64,000 nt of DNA from Saccharothrix sp. NRRL B-16348 (lineage in GTDB: Bacteria > Actinomycetota > Actinomycetes > Mycobacteriales > Pseudonocardiaceae): contig NZ_LGED01000192.1 of assembly GCF_001280085.1 (NCBI RefSeq), positions 1-64,000 of the forward strand, written 5' to 3'. Shown here piece by piece: positions 1-8,738 of this stretch; the first letter of the stretch is position 1; the number at the start of each line of letters is the position of its first letter. A program made the translations under genes and the position numbers. The notes beneath the pieces are model-generated. The model was not told the DNA's origin, searched no databases, and was given only the letters and a program-made list of their open reading frames with translations.

Positions 1-263
1 AACAACTTCCTCCGCCCCTGAGGCGACCGGTCCCCACGGATCTCGAACACAACAACCCCTGAACAAGTCAGGTGTTGCAACCACCACTAGAACCCAAGCC
101 TGCCTGGAGTGCCCGTAAGGGCCCCATGTCAAATCGAGCCGGACCGGACCACCGAGAGGTCTAGAAGTCCAAAGCCCTAGTACTCCACGCCTTCCTCACC
201 ACCACCCGCCCTGTCGCGTTCCGCAACGCCCAGAGGCGGCGGGTGCTCGGGCGCTCGGCGCGG

Positions 264-377
264 ATGTTCCGTCCGAACATCCAGTCCGTGAAGGCGACCG
301 TCGACGGCCGGCCGGTCAAGCTCAAGGTCTGCACGGCGTGTCTGAAGGCTGGGAAGGTCCGGCGCCGCGCGTCGTAG
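264..377 (+). pseudogene. rpmB: 3' remnant of 50S ribosomal protein L28 (rpmB)
   Basis: From codon 264 to the TAG at 375-377 the frame reads MFRPNIQSVKATVDG, then RPVKLKVCTACLKAGKVRR. This is the C-terminal half of an actinobacterial zinc-ribbon L28, with the hallmark RPNIQ and the second CxxC followed by LKAGKV. The expected N-terminal half (CDVCGKGP and SHSHRRT) is missing in every frame; the in-frame upstream residues (QRRRVLGRSAR) do not align. L28 is normally 60-65 residues and only about 37 remain. I read it as a truncated gene copy. A short diverged L28 starting at the ATG at 264 is possible but would lack half of the zinc site. Confidence 0.5.
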
Positions 378-492
378 AAGATCCAGAACCTCGAAGATCA
401 AGAACCCAAAGATCAAAAGAGTCCTCGCCGGACGGGCAGATCAACAGGATGACCCCAACTACGCGGTCAAGAGCCGGGTCCGTTGTTGGTCC

Positions 493-643
493 GGGTTTCG
501 TGTCATCCCACCGACCTCCCTACGGGCTACCACACGTGTCAAGGGGGCGCGCGACATCAGTGAAGCCCCGGGCAAAGGTGAACACGCGCCCCCTTGACAC
601 GCGCGGTAGGGCGGAGCCAGGTCGGCGGGATGACACGAAGCCC
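493..643. repeat. 151-bp imperfect inverted repeat (hairpin or MITE-like)
   Basis: Bases 493-551 pair with 585-643 around a 33-base loop (552-584). About 50 of 59 positions pair, including a perfect 17-bp inner stem (535-551 with 585-601) and outer blocks that read GTGTCATCCC on both strands. It lies downstream of the minus-strand propeller gene ending at 697 and shows no coding potential. It could be a strong terminator, but its length and nested arms look more like a small non-autonomous mobile element or an intergenic RNA hairpin. No flanking target-site duplication could be assigned. Confidence 0.7.
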
Positions 644-696
644 TCCTTTAGGGAGAAGGGCGTGCCAGTGGACGTGGTCGGGGCGAGGGTGTGGGG

Positions 697-2010
697 TTAG
701 AGGAGGGTGATGTGGCCGTGTGAGACGGAACGGCCGTGGGTCAGGTCGCCCGGGTGGCTGGCGGTGTAGCCCTGGAGGAGGGTGGCCAGGCCCACGAGGA
801 GGGGGATGTTGGCGTCGCACTGGGCTTTGCCGTAGGCGTTGGTGGTGGCGGTGCAGAGGGGGTGGCCTTTGGTGGTGCGGAAGGTGATTTGTTTGCCCGG
901 GACCGGTTTGCCCGTGTGGGACTCGGTGAGGGTGGCGTCCAGGCTGCGGGCGGTGAAGCTGAGGAGGCGCAGTTGGAGTTGGGCGTGGCCGGCGGTGAGT
1001 TTGGTGGGGGCTGGGGGGACGGCGTGGATGGCGATGCCCACCGGGTTCACGCCTACGGGGACCGAGGTGACGACGGACAGGGTGGTGGTGTCGACGATGG
1101 ACACCGTTCCGCTGTTGAAGTTGGTCACGTAGGCCTTGGTGCCGTCCGGGGTCAGGGAGACGCTGATCGGTCGGCTGCCCACCGGGATCTGGGCCACTGG
1201 GGTGAGGGTGTTGATGTCCACGACGGACAGGCTGTGGCCCTCGCTGTTGGTGACGTAGGCGCGTGAGCCGTCCGGGGAGATGGCGACGCCGTGCGGGATG
1301 AAGCTGACCGGGACGGTGCCGACGACGGCGTTGGTGGTGGTGTCGACGACGGCCAGGTTGTTGGACAGCTTGTTGACCACGACGAGCTTGGTGCCGTCGG
1401 GGGTCACGGCGACGGCGGTCGGGGTGTTGCCGGTCGGGATGTCGGCGATCTCGGTGTTCGTGGTGGTGTCGACGACGGAGACGGTGCCCGGGCCGGCGAC
1501 GTCGTGGGCGACGTAGAGGCGCTTGCCGTTCGGGGTGATCGCGATGCCGTCGGCGTTGGCGCCCACCGGGATGGTCTCGGTGGTGGCCAACGTGGCCGCG
1601 TCGACCACGGACACCGTGCCGGCCAGGTAGTTCGACACGTAGACGTGCCCACCTGACGGCGATACGACGACGCCGGCGGGGCCGTCGCCGACCGGCACGG
1701 AGGCGTCCACGGTGTTGGTCGGTGTGTCGATGACGGTGAGGGTGTCATCGCGAACGTTCGTCACGTAGGCGCGTGTGCCGTCGAACGCGACGCCGACGCC
1801 GTAGGGCGAGTCGCCCGTGGAGTCGATGAGCGTGGTGGTGACGGCGTTGGTGGCGGTGTCCAGGACGGACACACCGCCGCCGTTGTTGGCGACGTAGCCG
1901 AGCACGCGCACGGGTTCCGCGACGGCGGTCCCGGACGGTGCGAGCAGCAGCGCCGCTCCCACCACGACCGCGCCGCACACCGCCGGCGTCTTGCGGATCT
2001 GTCTGAGCAC
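697..2010 (-). CDS. Secreted YVTN-repeat seven-bladed beta-propeller protein with C-terminal Ig-like domain
   Basis: Predicted exported, non-enzymatic surface protein of 437 residues. After a signal peptide (LRQIRK, hydrophobic core, cleavage near AVAEP) come about seven repeats of roughly 42 residues with the pattern GVAISPDGSRAYVTN...LSVVDxxTxxV, the YVTN/NHL-type beta-propeller signature. The last 100 residues (VPGKQITFRT, with CTATTNAYGKAQC) resemble a bacterial Ig-like (Big_1) domain. The GTG at 2010 was chosen because GGAGG lies 6 bases upstream and it places the signal peptide at the N-terminus; a start at 2049 would add 13 non-signal residues. It follows the lipoprotein gene on the same strand after a 67-bp gap. 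Ligand unknown. Confidence 0.85.
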   Translation of the reverse strand: MLRQIRKTPAVCGAVVVGAALLLAPSGTAVAEPVRVLGYVANNGGGVSVLDTATNAVTTTLIDSTGDSPYGVGVAFDGTRAYVTNVRDDTLTVIDTPTNTVDASVPVGDGPAGVVVSPSGGHVYVSNYLAGTVSVVDAATLATTETIPVGANADGIAITPNGKRLYVAHDVAGPGTVSVVDTTTNTEIADIPTGNTPTAVAVTPDGTKLVVVNKLSNNLAVVDTTTNAVVGTVPVSFIPHGVAISPDGSRAYVTNSEGHSLSVVDINTLTPVAQIPVGSRPISVSLTPDGTKAYVTNFNSGTVSIVDTTTLSVVTSVPVGVNPVGIAIHAVPPAPTKLTAGHAQLQLRLLSFTARSLDATLTESHTGKPVPGKQITFRTTKGHPLCTATTNAYGKAQCDANIPLLVGLATLLQGYTASHPGDLTHGRSVSHGHITLL

Positions 2011-2077
2011 GATCGGCCTCCGTGGGTTCGGGTCCCGCACTGCCCCCATCGCCGGCCGGGACCGTGCCGTTAGCCCG

Positions 2078-3337
2078 TCAGAACCGGTAGACGTGGACCT
2101 GGTACGGGGCGAAGTCGTCGACGATCTTGCCGTCGACGATCGGCACGGTCCGGTTCTCGTCCACCACGGTGGCCGTGCCCGACGACACCGGCACGGTGAG
2201 CGTGACGCGAGCGGCGAGGCTGCGGGGGTGGTCCTTGGTGCCGTCGGTCTGAGCGAGCACCCAACGCTCCGCGTGCGAGCCCGGATTCTTGTGGAGCACC
2301 GCGACGGGGATGCCGTTGTCGCTCGTCGCGGTCACGCCGGGGAGGTTCGGTGAGTTGAGGACCGGGGCGAGGGACCTGAGCCTTGCGTTGACGGCGGTGA
2401 CGCGGGAGGTGATCTCGGGGCGGGTCAGCACGCTGGAGTACTCGCCGGTGCCGTCGGTGTAGAAGCTGTGCGCGAAGTAGTCGATGCCGGTGGCGCCGTG
2501 CAGGATCGTGTTCCAGACCGCCGATTCGAGCTGGTTGGGGTCGATGATCTCACCGCGGTCGTGGGGGTGGCCGGTCTCCACGAACCCGTACAGCGGCTTG
2601 TCCGGGCCGCACCACTTGCGCATGGTGTCGATGACCTGCCCGTAGCTGTACGCGCCGACGGTGTGGTTGCGGTCCGGGTGCGTCCAGCCGTAGTAGTCGG
2701 CGGACGCGATGTCGGCGGCCGAGCAGTAGGTGCGCATGTCCTCTTCGTACGACTTCTCGATGTGGCCGTAGCCGATCTCGCCGGTCGGCGTGCCCATCCA
2801 CGGGCTGAAGTTGAGGTACGTGGGCCGGGACGGGTCCTTCGCGCGCACGGCGTCGGCGGCCTTCAGGATCGCCGACGGCTGCATGTCGGGGTTGAACACG
2901 TCGCCGTAGACCTTGTTCATGTCCGGCTCGTCGGCGATCAGGTAGCCAACGTAGTTGCGGGCGTGCGCGGTGTCCGCCAAGACCGTGTCGACGCGCGTGC
3001 CGTCCACGTACACGCGCCAGTCGGTCTCGTAGAGCCCCTCCTGGCGCAGGTACCACCACTCGTCCTCCCAGAGCCCGATGCCGAAGTCGACGCCGATCTT
3101 CGGGAACGCCCGGCCGAGCTTCTCGCCGTTCTCCACGCCGGACGGGTCCTGCATCCAGACGTTGATCGGGAACACGGTCGGGTCGCCGGTCGGGTTGGGT
3201 CCGTTGGCCCACTGCTTGTAGTAGTCGACGGAAGGGCTTGCGGGGACGACGGGGGTCGGGTCGGTCTGCCGCGCCTCCGCGGTGCAGGCGGTCAAGGCGA
3301 GGACGAGCACGGCCGGCAAGGCGCGCGACAGGCTCAT
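2078..3337 (-). CDS. Lipoprotein with glycoside-hydrolase-like TIM barrel
   Basis: A 419-residue predicted lipoprotein: short signal ending in the lipobox LTAC (Cys about residue 18), so anchored on the outer face of the membrane. The body looks like a clan GH-A type (beta/alpha)8 barrel. YLIADEPDMN offers a possible acid/base Glu after strand 4 and YGFVETGHP a possible nucleophile Glu late in the barrel. A beta-sandwich-like tail (VTLTVPVSSGTATVVDENRT) follows. The ATG at 3337 overlaps the stop of the upstream glycosyltransferase gene (ATGA), so the two are probably translationally coupled. A role in trimming or remodelling the surface polysaccharide is inferred from context; substrate and exact GH family are not recognised. 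Confidence 0.75.
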   Translation of the reverse strand: MSLSRALPAVLVLALTACTAEARQTDPTPVVPASPSVDYYKQWANGPNPTGDPTVFPINVWMQDPSGVENGEKLGRAFPKIGVDFGIGLWEDEWWYLRQEGLYETDWRVYVDGTRVDTVLADTAHARNYVGYLIADEPDMNKVYGDVFNPDMQPSAILKAADAVRAKDPSRPTYLNFSPWMGTPTGEIGYGHIEKSYEEDMRTYCSAADIASADYYGWTHPDRNHTVGAYSYGQVIDTMRKWCGPDKPLYGFVETGHPHDRGEIIDPNQLESAVWNTILHGATGIDYFAHSFYTDGTGEYSSVLTRPEITSRVTAVNARLRSLAPVLNSPNLPGVTATSDNGIPVAVLHKNPGSHAERWVLAQTDGTKDHPRSLAARVTLTVPVSSGTATVVDENRTVPIVDGKIVDDFAPYQVHVYRF

Positions 3338-4188
3338 CTCGGCGTGCGCCCGCGGGCGGCCAGCAGCTGCTTGGCCTTCTCGAAGCCGCCCGGGCCGAGC
3401 AGGCGCAGGGCGGCGGTCTTGGCGACGTGCCTGCCGCCGTCACGAGCCACCCGGAGGGGGTGTCCGACGAACCGGTCGCGGGCCAGCACGCCGCCGGCGG
3501 GACTCGGCACGTCGTCCAGCGCCGCCCCGAACAGCGGCCGGTACGGCGCGGGCGCGACGAGCCTGCCGCGGGTGCGGTTGCTCACGTTCCCGCCGTGCAC
3601 GACCTGGAGCCAGCCGGGCGGCCCGCCCAGCGACACCACCTCGGCGTGCCGGTGCAGCCGGTTGTGCCAGTCGGCCCAGCACGTCACCGGGGCGTCCCAG
3701 CTCTCCCGCATGGACGCGAACGCGTTGTCGCGGTCGTGGTGCGCGAACAACCCGCTCGGGCTCTTGACCAACCCGTTCGCCAGGTAGAGCGCGGTGCGGC
3801 GGCCGGTGGACCGCTCGGCCTGGAGCCGCGCCACGAAGTCCGCCGCGAGGCCGTCGTCGTTGTCAAGGTTGGTGGTGATCAGCTCGTCGCCCTTGGACGG
3901 GAAGAGCTTGGAGACGTCCTCGACCAGCTCGTCCCGGCTGACTTGGGTGCGGAACACCGGCGTGTACGCGTCGCCGTGCGCCTCGATGCGGTCCTTGAGC
4001 CACTGAGGGCTCTCCGGGTCGAAGTAGATGAGCCACCGGAAGTTCGAGGACGTCTGCGCCGCCACCGACGGCAGGCAGTACCGCTCGAACAGCCCGACGC
4101 GTTCGGTCAACCACCCCTCCCGCGCCCGCACGACGCTCTCGGCGCCCACGGACGGCAGGTTGAAACGCGTCAGCACGACGTGGTCCAT
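3334..4188 (-). CDS. Putative rhamnosyltransferase-type glycosyltransferase
   Basis: A 284-residue cytosolic protein with the start MDHVVLTRFNLPS and a GT-A-like core: LIYFDPESPQWLKDRI followed by ITTNLDNDDGL, whose DNDD resembles a DxD metal/nucleotide-sugar motif. This pattern fits the 'putative rhamnosyl transferase' family (PF11316). It is first in a minus-strand unit with the GH-like lipoprotein and is divergent from the GT2 gene at 4268, so the 79-bp gap probably holds divergent promoters. Donor and acceptor sugars cannot be read from sequence. Confidence 0.75.
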   Translation of the reverse strand: MDHVVLTRFNLPSVGAESVVRAREGWLTERVGLFERYCLPSVAAQTSSNFRWLIYFDPESPQWLKDRIEAHGDAYTPVFRTQVSRDELVEDVSKLFPSKGDELITTNLDNDDGLAADFVARLQAERSTGRRTALYLANGLVKSPSGLFAHHDRDNAFASMRESWDAPVTCWADWHNRLHRHAEVVSLGGPPGWLQVVHGGNVSNRTRGRLVAPAPYRPLFGAALDDVPSPAGGVLARDRFVGHPLRVARDGGRHVAKTAALRLLGPGGFEKAKQLLAARGRTPR

Positions 4189-4267
4189 GGAACCCCTTCC
4201 CTCTACCCGTACATCGGGATCGGGGCCGAGCCGTTAACGATCCGCGTTCGAACACGATGAGTAGAGC

Positions 4268-5317
4268 GTGACTGAGCCACCGGCACGACCGACGGTCGAC
4301 GTCGTCATCCCCTGTTACAACTACGCGCGGTTCCTGCGCGCGTGCGTCCGGAGCGTGCTCGACCAGCCCGGCGTCGACGTGCGGGTGCTGATCATCGACG
4401 ACACGTCGAGCGACGAGACGCCCGAGGTCGTGGCCGAGCTGACGCGGGACCCGCGGGTCGAGGGCCGCAGGCACGAGGTCAACCAGGGCCACATCGCGAC
4501 CTACAACGAGGGCCTGCTGGAGTGGGCGAAGGCCGACTACACCGTGCTGCTGTCCGCCGACGACCTGCTGGCGCCGGGTGCTCTCGCCCGTGCGGCCGAG
4601 GTCTTCGAGGCTCACCCGAACGTCGGCATGGTGTACGGACGTGTCGTTTATTACACCGACCACGCCGACCTGCCGTCCGTGGTGACGCCCCCGGCGGGTC
4701 GCACGGTCTGGTCCGGTGTGGACTGGGTCGAGGCGCGCTGCCGCACCGGGCAGAACGTGATCTCCTCGCCGGAGGCCGTGGTGCGCACGTCGGTGCAGCA
4801 GGAGGTCGGCGGCTACCGGCCGGACCTGCCGCACGCGGGCGACCTGGAGATGTGGCTGCGCATCGCCGCGGTGTCCGACATCGGCTACGTGCGCGGCAAG
4901 CCCGCCGCGTACTACCGGGTGCACGGGCAGAGCATGATGCGCACGCGGTTCTCGTCGCTGTCCGCCGACCTGGAGCAGCGGCAGGCGGTGTTCGAGCGGT
5001 TCTTCGCCGAGCACCCCGACCTGCCGCCGCGGCTGCGGTCGCTGGCCGGCCGGTCGATCGCCAAGGACGCGTTGTGGCGTGCGGTGCGCGCCTACGACCG
5101 CGACCAGCTGGCCGAGATCCCGGTGGACGAGCTGGTGGCGTTCGCGCGGCGGGTGTTCCCGGACGCGGAGCGGCTGCCCGAGCACCGGGCGTTGCGGCGA
5201 CGGCGGGCGTTGGGGCCGAAGGTGTGCCGCCGCACGCAGCTGTTCGTCGGCAGCCACCTGGTCAAGCGCGGCGCGGGCGTCGTGGGCAAGCAGGTCTGGA
5301 AGTGGCGCGGCCAGTGA
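4268..5317 (+). CDS. Family 2 glycosyltransferase
   Basis: A 349-residue GT2 enzyme. The N-terminal GT-A fold is clear: VDVVIPCYNYARFLRACVRS, then IDDTSSDETPEV and LLSADDLLAPGAL, giving the nucleotide-binding and metal-binding acidic motifs. PHAGDLEMWLRIA is the usual acceptor-side block with the catalytic acidic residue (GDLEMW). The GTG at 4268 is the first start in frame and is preceded by a weak ribosome-binding site. The 3' end overlaps the next gene by GTGA (5314-5317), so the two are coupled. It probably adds one sugar to the polyprenyl-linked repeat unit exported by the next gene product. Confidence 0.88.
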   Translation: MTEPPARPTVDVVIPCYNYARFLRACVRSVLDQPGVDVRVLIIDDTSSDETPEVVAELTRDPRVEGRRHEVNQGHIATYNEGLLEWAKADYTVLLSADDLLAPGALARAAEVFEAHPNVGMVYGRVVYYTDHADLPSVVTPPAGRTVWSGVDWVEARCRTGQNVISSPEAVVRTSVQQEVGGYRPDLPHAGDLEMWLRIAAVSDIGYVRGKPAAYYRVHGQSMMRTRFSSLSADLEQRQAVFERFFAEHPDLPPRLRSLAGRSIAKDALWRAVRAYDRDQLAEIPVDELVAFARRVFPDAERLPEHRALRRRRALGPKVCRRTQLFVGSHLVKRGAGVVGKQVWKWRGQ

Positions 5318-7635
5318 CCGCCGAGGTGGAGCCGACGGGGACCGAACGGCCGGAGCTGCGCCGCAAGGTCGGCTCGGCGATCCGGTGGAGCGCGATCAAC
5401 AGCCTGGTGCAGCGGTTCAGCCAGGTCGGTGTCGGCGTCCTGCTGGCCAGGCTCATCGCGCCCGAGCAGTTCGGCGTGTTCGCGGTCGCGCTGGTGGTGC
5501 TCAACATCGTGATGAGCATCAGCGAGATGGGCGTGAGCGTCGCCCTGGTGCGCACCGAACGGCCGGTCGAGGAGCTCGCGCCGACGGTGACGACGCTGTC
5601 GATCGCGTCCGGCGCGCTGTTGGCGCTGCTGTGCGTGCTCGGCGCGCCCTGGTTCGCCGGGGCGATGGACACGCCGCAGGCGACCGGTGTGATCCAGCTG
5701 ATGTCGCTGTCGCTGGTGATCGCGGGCGCGTCGGCGGTGCCGGGCGCGTTGCTGCAACGCGAGTTCCGGCAGGACCACAAGTTCGTCGCGGACACGTCGG
5801 CGTTCGTGGTCGGCACGGCGGTGGTGGTCGTGCTGGCGCTGCTCGGCTTCGGCGCGTGGAGCCTGGCGTGGTCGCGGATCGCCACGAACCTGGTCGCCGC
5901 CGTGGTGATGTTCGCCTACACGCCGAAGCGCTACCGACCGGGGTTCGACGCGGTCCAGGCACGGGGGCTGCTGGCGTTCGGGCTGCCGCTGGCGGGCGCG
6001 AGCCTGCTGGTGTTCGGCGTGCTCAACGTCGACTACATCATCGTCGGCAGCGTGCTGGGCACGGTGCCGCTGGGGTTCTACCTGCTCGCGTTCAACCTGG
6101 CGAACTGGCCGGTCGGCGCGTTCTCACAGCCGGTGCGCAGCGTGTCGCTCGCGGCGTTCTCGCAGGTCAGGGATGATCCGGAGCTGTTCGCGCGCACGTT
6201 CGCGCGCGCGTTGCGGCTGCTCGCGCTGGTGACGGTGCCCGCGTGCGTGCTGCTGGCGGCGTTGGCCGACCCGCTCGTGCGCACGGTGTACGGCGAGCGG
6301 TGGGCGCCGGCCGCGCAGGCGTTGGCGCTGCTGGTGCTGCTGGGCGCGCTGCGGGTGGCGTTGGAGCTGGGGTACGACTACCTGGCCAGCGCCGGGCGGT
6401 CGCGCGCGATCCTGGTGATCCACCTGGTGTGGCTGGTGGCGCTCGTGCCGCTCTTGGCGTTGGGCGCGCACCTGGACGGCATCCGGGGCGTGGCGCTGGC
6501 GCAGAGCGTGGTGGTGCTCGTGGTGATCGTGCCCGCGTACCTCATCGCGTTCCGGCCTTACGGGCTGCGGGCACGGGCGTTGGGCGCGGCGGTCGCACGG
6601 CCGGTGGTCGTGCCGCCCGTCCCGGCGGACGGGCGGCTGACCGTGAACTGGGTCAGCACGCCGCCGTCGCCCGGCTCCGGCGGGCACACCACGATGTTCC
6701 GGCTGATCGAGCACCTGGAGTCGGCGGGGCACACGTGCCGGCTGTACCTGTACGACGTGTACGGCAGCCGTGCGGCGGACCACGAGCCGGTGATCAGGTC
6801 GGCGTTCCCGGGTTTCCGGGGCTCGGTGCACGACGTGGCGGACGGGATGGCCGACGCGCACGCCGTGTTCGCCACCGCGTGGATGACGGCCTACCCGGCG
6901 TTCAACGACCCGTGCGCGGGCAAGAGGTTCTACCTGGTGCAGGACTACGAGCCGTGGTTCTTCCCGGTGGGCGGGCTGTCGGCGTTGGCGGAGAACACCT
7001 ACCGGATGGGGTTCCACGGCTTCACCGCCGGCCGGTTCCTGGCCGAGAAGGTGCGGGCCGAGATGGGGATGGCGGCCGACTTCTTCGACTTCGGCTGCGA
7101 CGCGGACCGCTACCACCTGGACGAGGGCGCGCGGCGGGACGGCGTGGTGTTCTACGCGCGTCGGCTGGCGCCCCGGCGGGCGATCGAGATCGGGTTGCTG
7201 GCGTTGGAGATCTTCGCCGAGGAGCACCCGGACATCACGATCCACACGTACGGGGAGAAGATCGGGTCGCTGGGGCCGCGGCACGTCGACCACGGCCTGG
7301 TCACGCCCGATCGGCTCAACGAGATCTACAACCGGTGCTACGCGGGCCTTACGCTGTCGATGACGAACGTCTCCCTGGTGCCGCACGAGATGCTGGCCGC
7401 CGGGTGCCTGCCGGTCGTCAACGACGCCGTGCACAACCGGGTCGTGCTGGACAACGACCACGTCCGGTACGCGCCCGCGACGCCGCACGACCTGGCCCGC
7501 GCGTTGTCCGACGTGGTCGCCACGCCGGATTTCGCCGCGGTGGCGAGGGCCGCGTCCGCCGGCGTGTCCGGCCGGTCGTGGGACGCGGCCGGGCACGAGC
7601 TGGAGAAGGTGCTCAGGCGGGAGTTGTCGGTCTGA
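5314..7635 (+). CDS. Fusion: Wzx-type polysaccharide flippase plus WsaF-like glycosyltransferase
   Basis: A single 773-residue frame with two modules. Residues about 15-435 are a multi-pass PST/Wzx flippase (starts RRKVGSAIRWSAINSLVQRF, contains LIAPEQFGVFAVALVVLNI and repeated hydrophobic helices), predicted to move lipid-linked oligosaccharide across the membrane. Residues about 440-773 are a GT-B enzyme of the rhamnosyltransferase WsaF type: VNWVSTPPSPGSGGHTTMFR, then FYLVQDYEPWFFP, and the donor-side PHEMLAAGCLPVVND with Glu about 692. There is no stop or good internal start between them. The GTG at 5314 overlaps the previous stop. In most relatives these are separate genes, so the fusion is notable; coupling of sugar addition with export is inference. 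Confidence 0.85.
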   Translation: MTAEVEPTGTERPELRRKVGSAIRWSAINSLVQRFSQVGVGVLLARLIAPEQFGVFAVALVVLNIVMSISEMGVSVALVRTERPVEELAPTVTTLSIASGALLALLCVLGAPWFAGAMDTPQATGVIQLMSLSLVIAGASAVPGALLQREFRQDHKFVADTSAFVVGTAVVVVLALLGFGAWSLAWSRIATNLVAAVVMFAYTPKRYRPGFDAVQARGLLAFGLPLAGASLLVFGVLNVDYIIVGSVLGTVPLGFYLLAFNLANWPVGAFSQPVRSVSLAAFSQVRDDPELFARTFARALRLLALVTVPACVLLAALADPLVRTVYGERWAPAAQALALLVLLGALRVALELGYDYLASAGRSRAILVIHLVWLVALVPLLALGAHLDGIRGVALAQSVVVLVVIVPAYLIAFRPYGLRARALGAAVARPVVVPPVPADGRLTVNWVSTPPSPGSGGHTTMFRLIEHLESAGHTCRLYLYDVYGSRAADHEPVIRSAFPGFRGSVHDVADGMADAHAVFATAWMTAYPAFNDPCAGKRFYLVQDYEPWFFPVGGLSALAENTYRMGFHGFTAGRFLAEKVRAEMGMAADFFDFGCDADRYHLDEGARRDGVVFYARRLAPRRAIEIGLLALEIFAEEHPDITIHTYGEKIGSLGPRHVDHGLVTPDRLNEIYNRCYAGLTLSMTNVSLVPHEMLAAGCLPVVNDAVHNRVVLDNDHVRYAPATPHDLARALSDVVATPDFAAVARAASAGVSGRSWDAAGHELEKVLRRELSV

Positions 7636-7682
7636 AACACGATTCTCCTTTGACCACAAGGGATCGCGGGGTTCGGAAGGTG

Positions 7683-8639
7683 TCAGCCGACCGGGGACGG
7701 CGAGGTGGCTTCGTGGATCATGAGCACGGCGGCGGCCGAGCCGTCGGCGGGCACGACGTGGATCGACGCGAGCTTGGCGTCCTTCGGCACCGCGGCGAAC
7801 GCGATCCGCTCGTCGTCCAGCCAGGTGGCCTGGTCGTCCACCCCCGCAGTGCCCGGCAGCCTGCGCTCCTCGCCGGTCTTGAGGTCGAGCACGGCCAGCT
7901 CCCACGGCCCCAGCCGGCCGATGCGCTTCTTGTAGGCGACCTTCGTGCCGTCCGGCGACAGGGACGGGCACTCGGCGTCACGCCGCAGCGACTCCAGGCG
8001 ACGCTCCACCAGGTCGCCCTTCACCAACCACGTGTACCCGCCCGAGGCCAGCGTCGCGTAGAACGTCCGGTCGTCGGCGGCCACCGTCAGACCCCAGTAG
8101 TTCACGTCCTGCGCGGTGTGCGGCCGGCCCTCGACCACGGCCGCGAAACCCTCCAGCGACTCCACCGCCTCGCCGGCGCGCAGGTCCAGGTAGCCGGTCC
8201 GGGTGGAGAACCCACCGGGCACCGCGTACGAGTCGCCGGTCACGAACGACGTCCACGTGACCACCTGCCCCGACGCCGACACCTTCGCCCGGCTCGGCAC
8301 CCCGGGCAGCGGCACGGTCCGCGCCACGACGCCGTCACGCGACACCTCGGCCGCGTACGTCGGGCCAGGCCCGGCCAGCTTCAGGCACACCGTCGTGCCC
8401 GCGGCCCGGTACACGCGTTGGCACGTCATCGGAGTCGCGCTGCGGGCCGCGGGATCGGCCAGGCGCACCTGCTCGACCCGGCCGCGACCGTCGGCCAGGG
8501 CCACGAACATCAGGTCGCCGTCGACCGCGGCCACCGGCACGGGCGAGGTCTCGCGCACGACCGATGTCACGTACGCCACCGAGGCCCCGACGACCAGTAC
8601 GATGGCCGCGACGGCGAACACCACGCGCCGGTGGGTCAT
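7683..8639 (-). CDS. Membrane-anchored WD40/PD40-like beta-propeller protein
   Basis: About 318 residues: an N-terminal transmembrane anchor (VVFAVAAIVLVVGASVAYV) followed by an extracytoplasmic domain with TolB/PD40-like repeats, for example CPSLSPDGTKVAYKKR and QATWLDDERIAFAAV. Four cysteines could form disulfides outside the membrane. The ATG at 8639 is preferred because AGGTGG lies 8 bases upstream; GTG at 8651 and ATG at 8645 are alternatives in the same frame. It converges on the flippase fusion gene (47-bp gap) and is divergent from the Wzz-like gene. No enzymatic motif is seen; a scaffold or sensing role is only a guess. Confidence 0.75.
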   Translation of the reverse strand: MTHRRVVFAVAAIVLVVGASVAYVTSVVRETSPVPVAAVDGDLMFVALADGRGRVEQVRLADPAARSATPMTCQRVYRAAGTTVCLKLAGPGPTYAAEVSRDGVVARTVPLPGVPSRAKVSASGQVVTWTSFVTGDSYAVPGGFSTRTGYLDLRAGEAVESLEGFAAVVEGRPHTAQDVNYWGLTVAADDRTFYATLASGGYTWLVKGDLVERRLESLRRDAECPSLSPDGTKVAYKKRIGRLGPWELAVLDLKTGEERRLPGTAGVDDQATWLDDERIAFAAVPKDAKLASIHVVPADGSAAAVLMIHEATSPSPVG

Positions 8640-8738
8640 GTCCATCACCACCTGTAACGACTGGGCGCGAGTCGGCCGATTTCAGAGTAACAACACGCCG
8701 CGCGCACTCACGCGGGGTAGACGTGGATCGGGGAGCGG

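Larger units (their letters stand above)
1..696. other. Gene-poor stretch before the first intact gene
   Basis: No intact coding region with actinomycete-like codon use is visible here. The first 180 bases are less GC-rich than the rest and look non-coding. Two structures can be read inside it, a 3' remnant of a ribosomal L28 gene (264-377) and a long inverted repeat (493-643), both entered separately. The two open frames on the plus strand between 338 and 700 lack third-position GC bias and resemble no protein I know. Confidence 0.6.

Noticed and set aside
4342..5313. N-terminal extension of the flippase fusion into the GT2 gene
   Set aside because: The frame is open by chance; the GTG at 5314 overlapping the GT2 stop is the natural start, and the extension is a shadow of the GT2 coding frame.
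7636..7682. Terminator between the convergent flippase-fusion and propeller genes
   Set aside because: Only a CCTT/AAGG pairing of 4-5 bp is visible, too weak to report.
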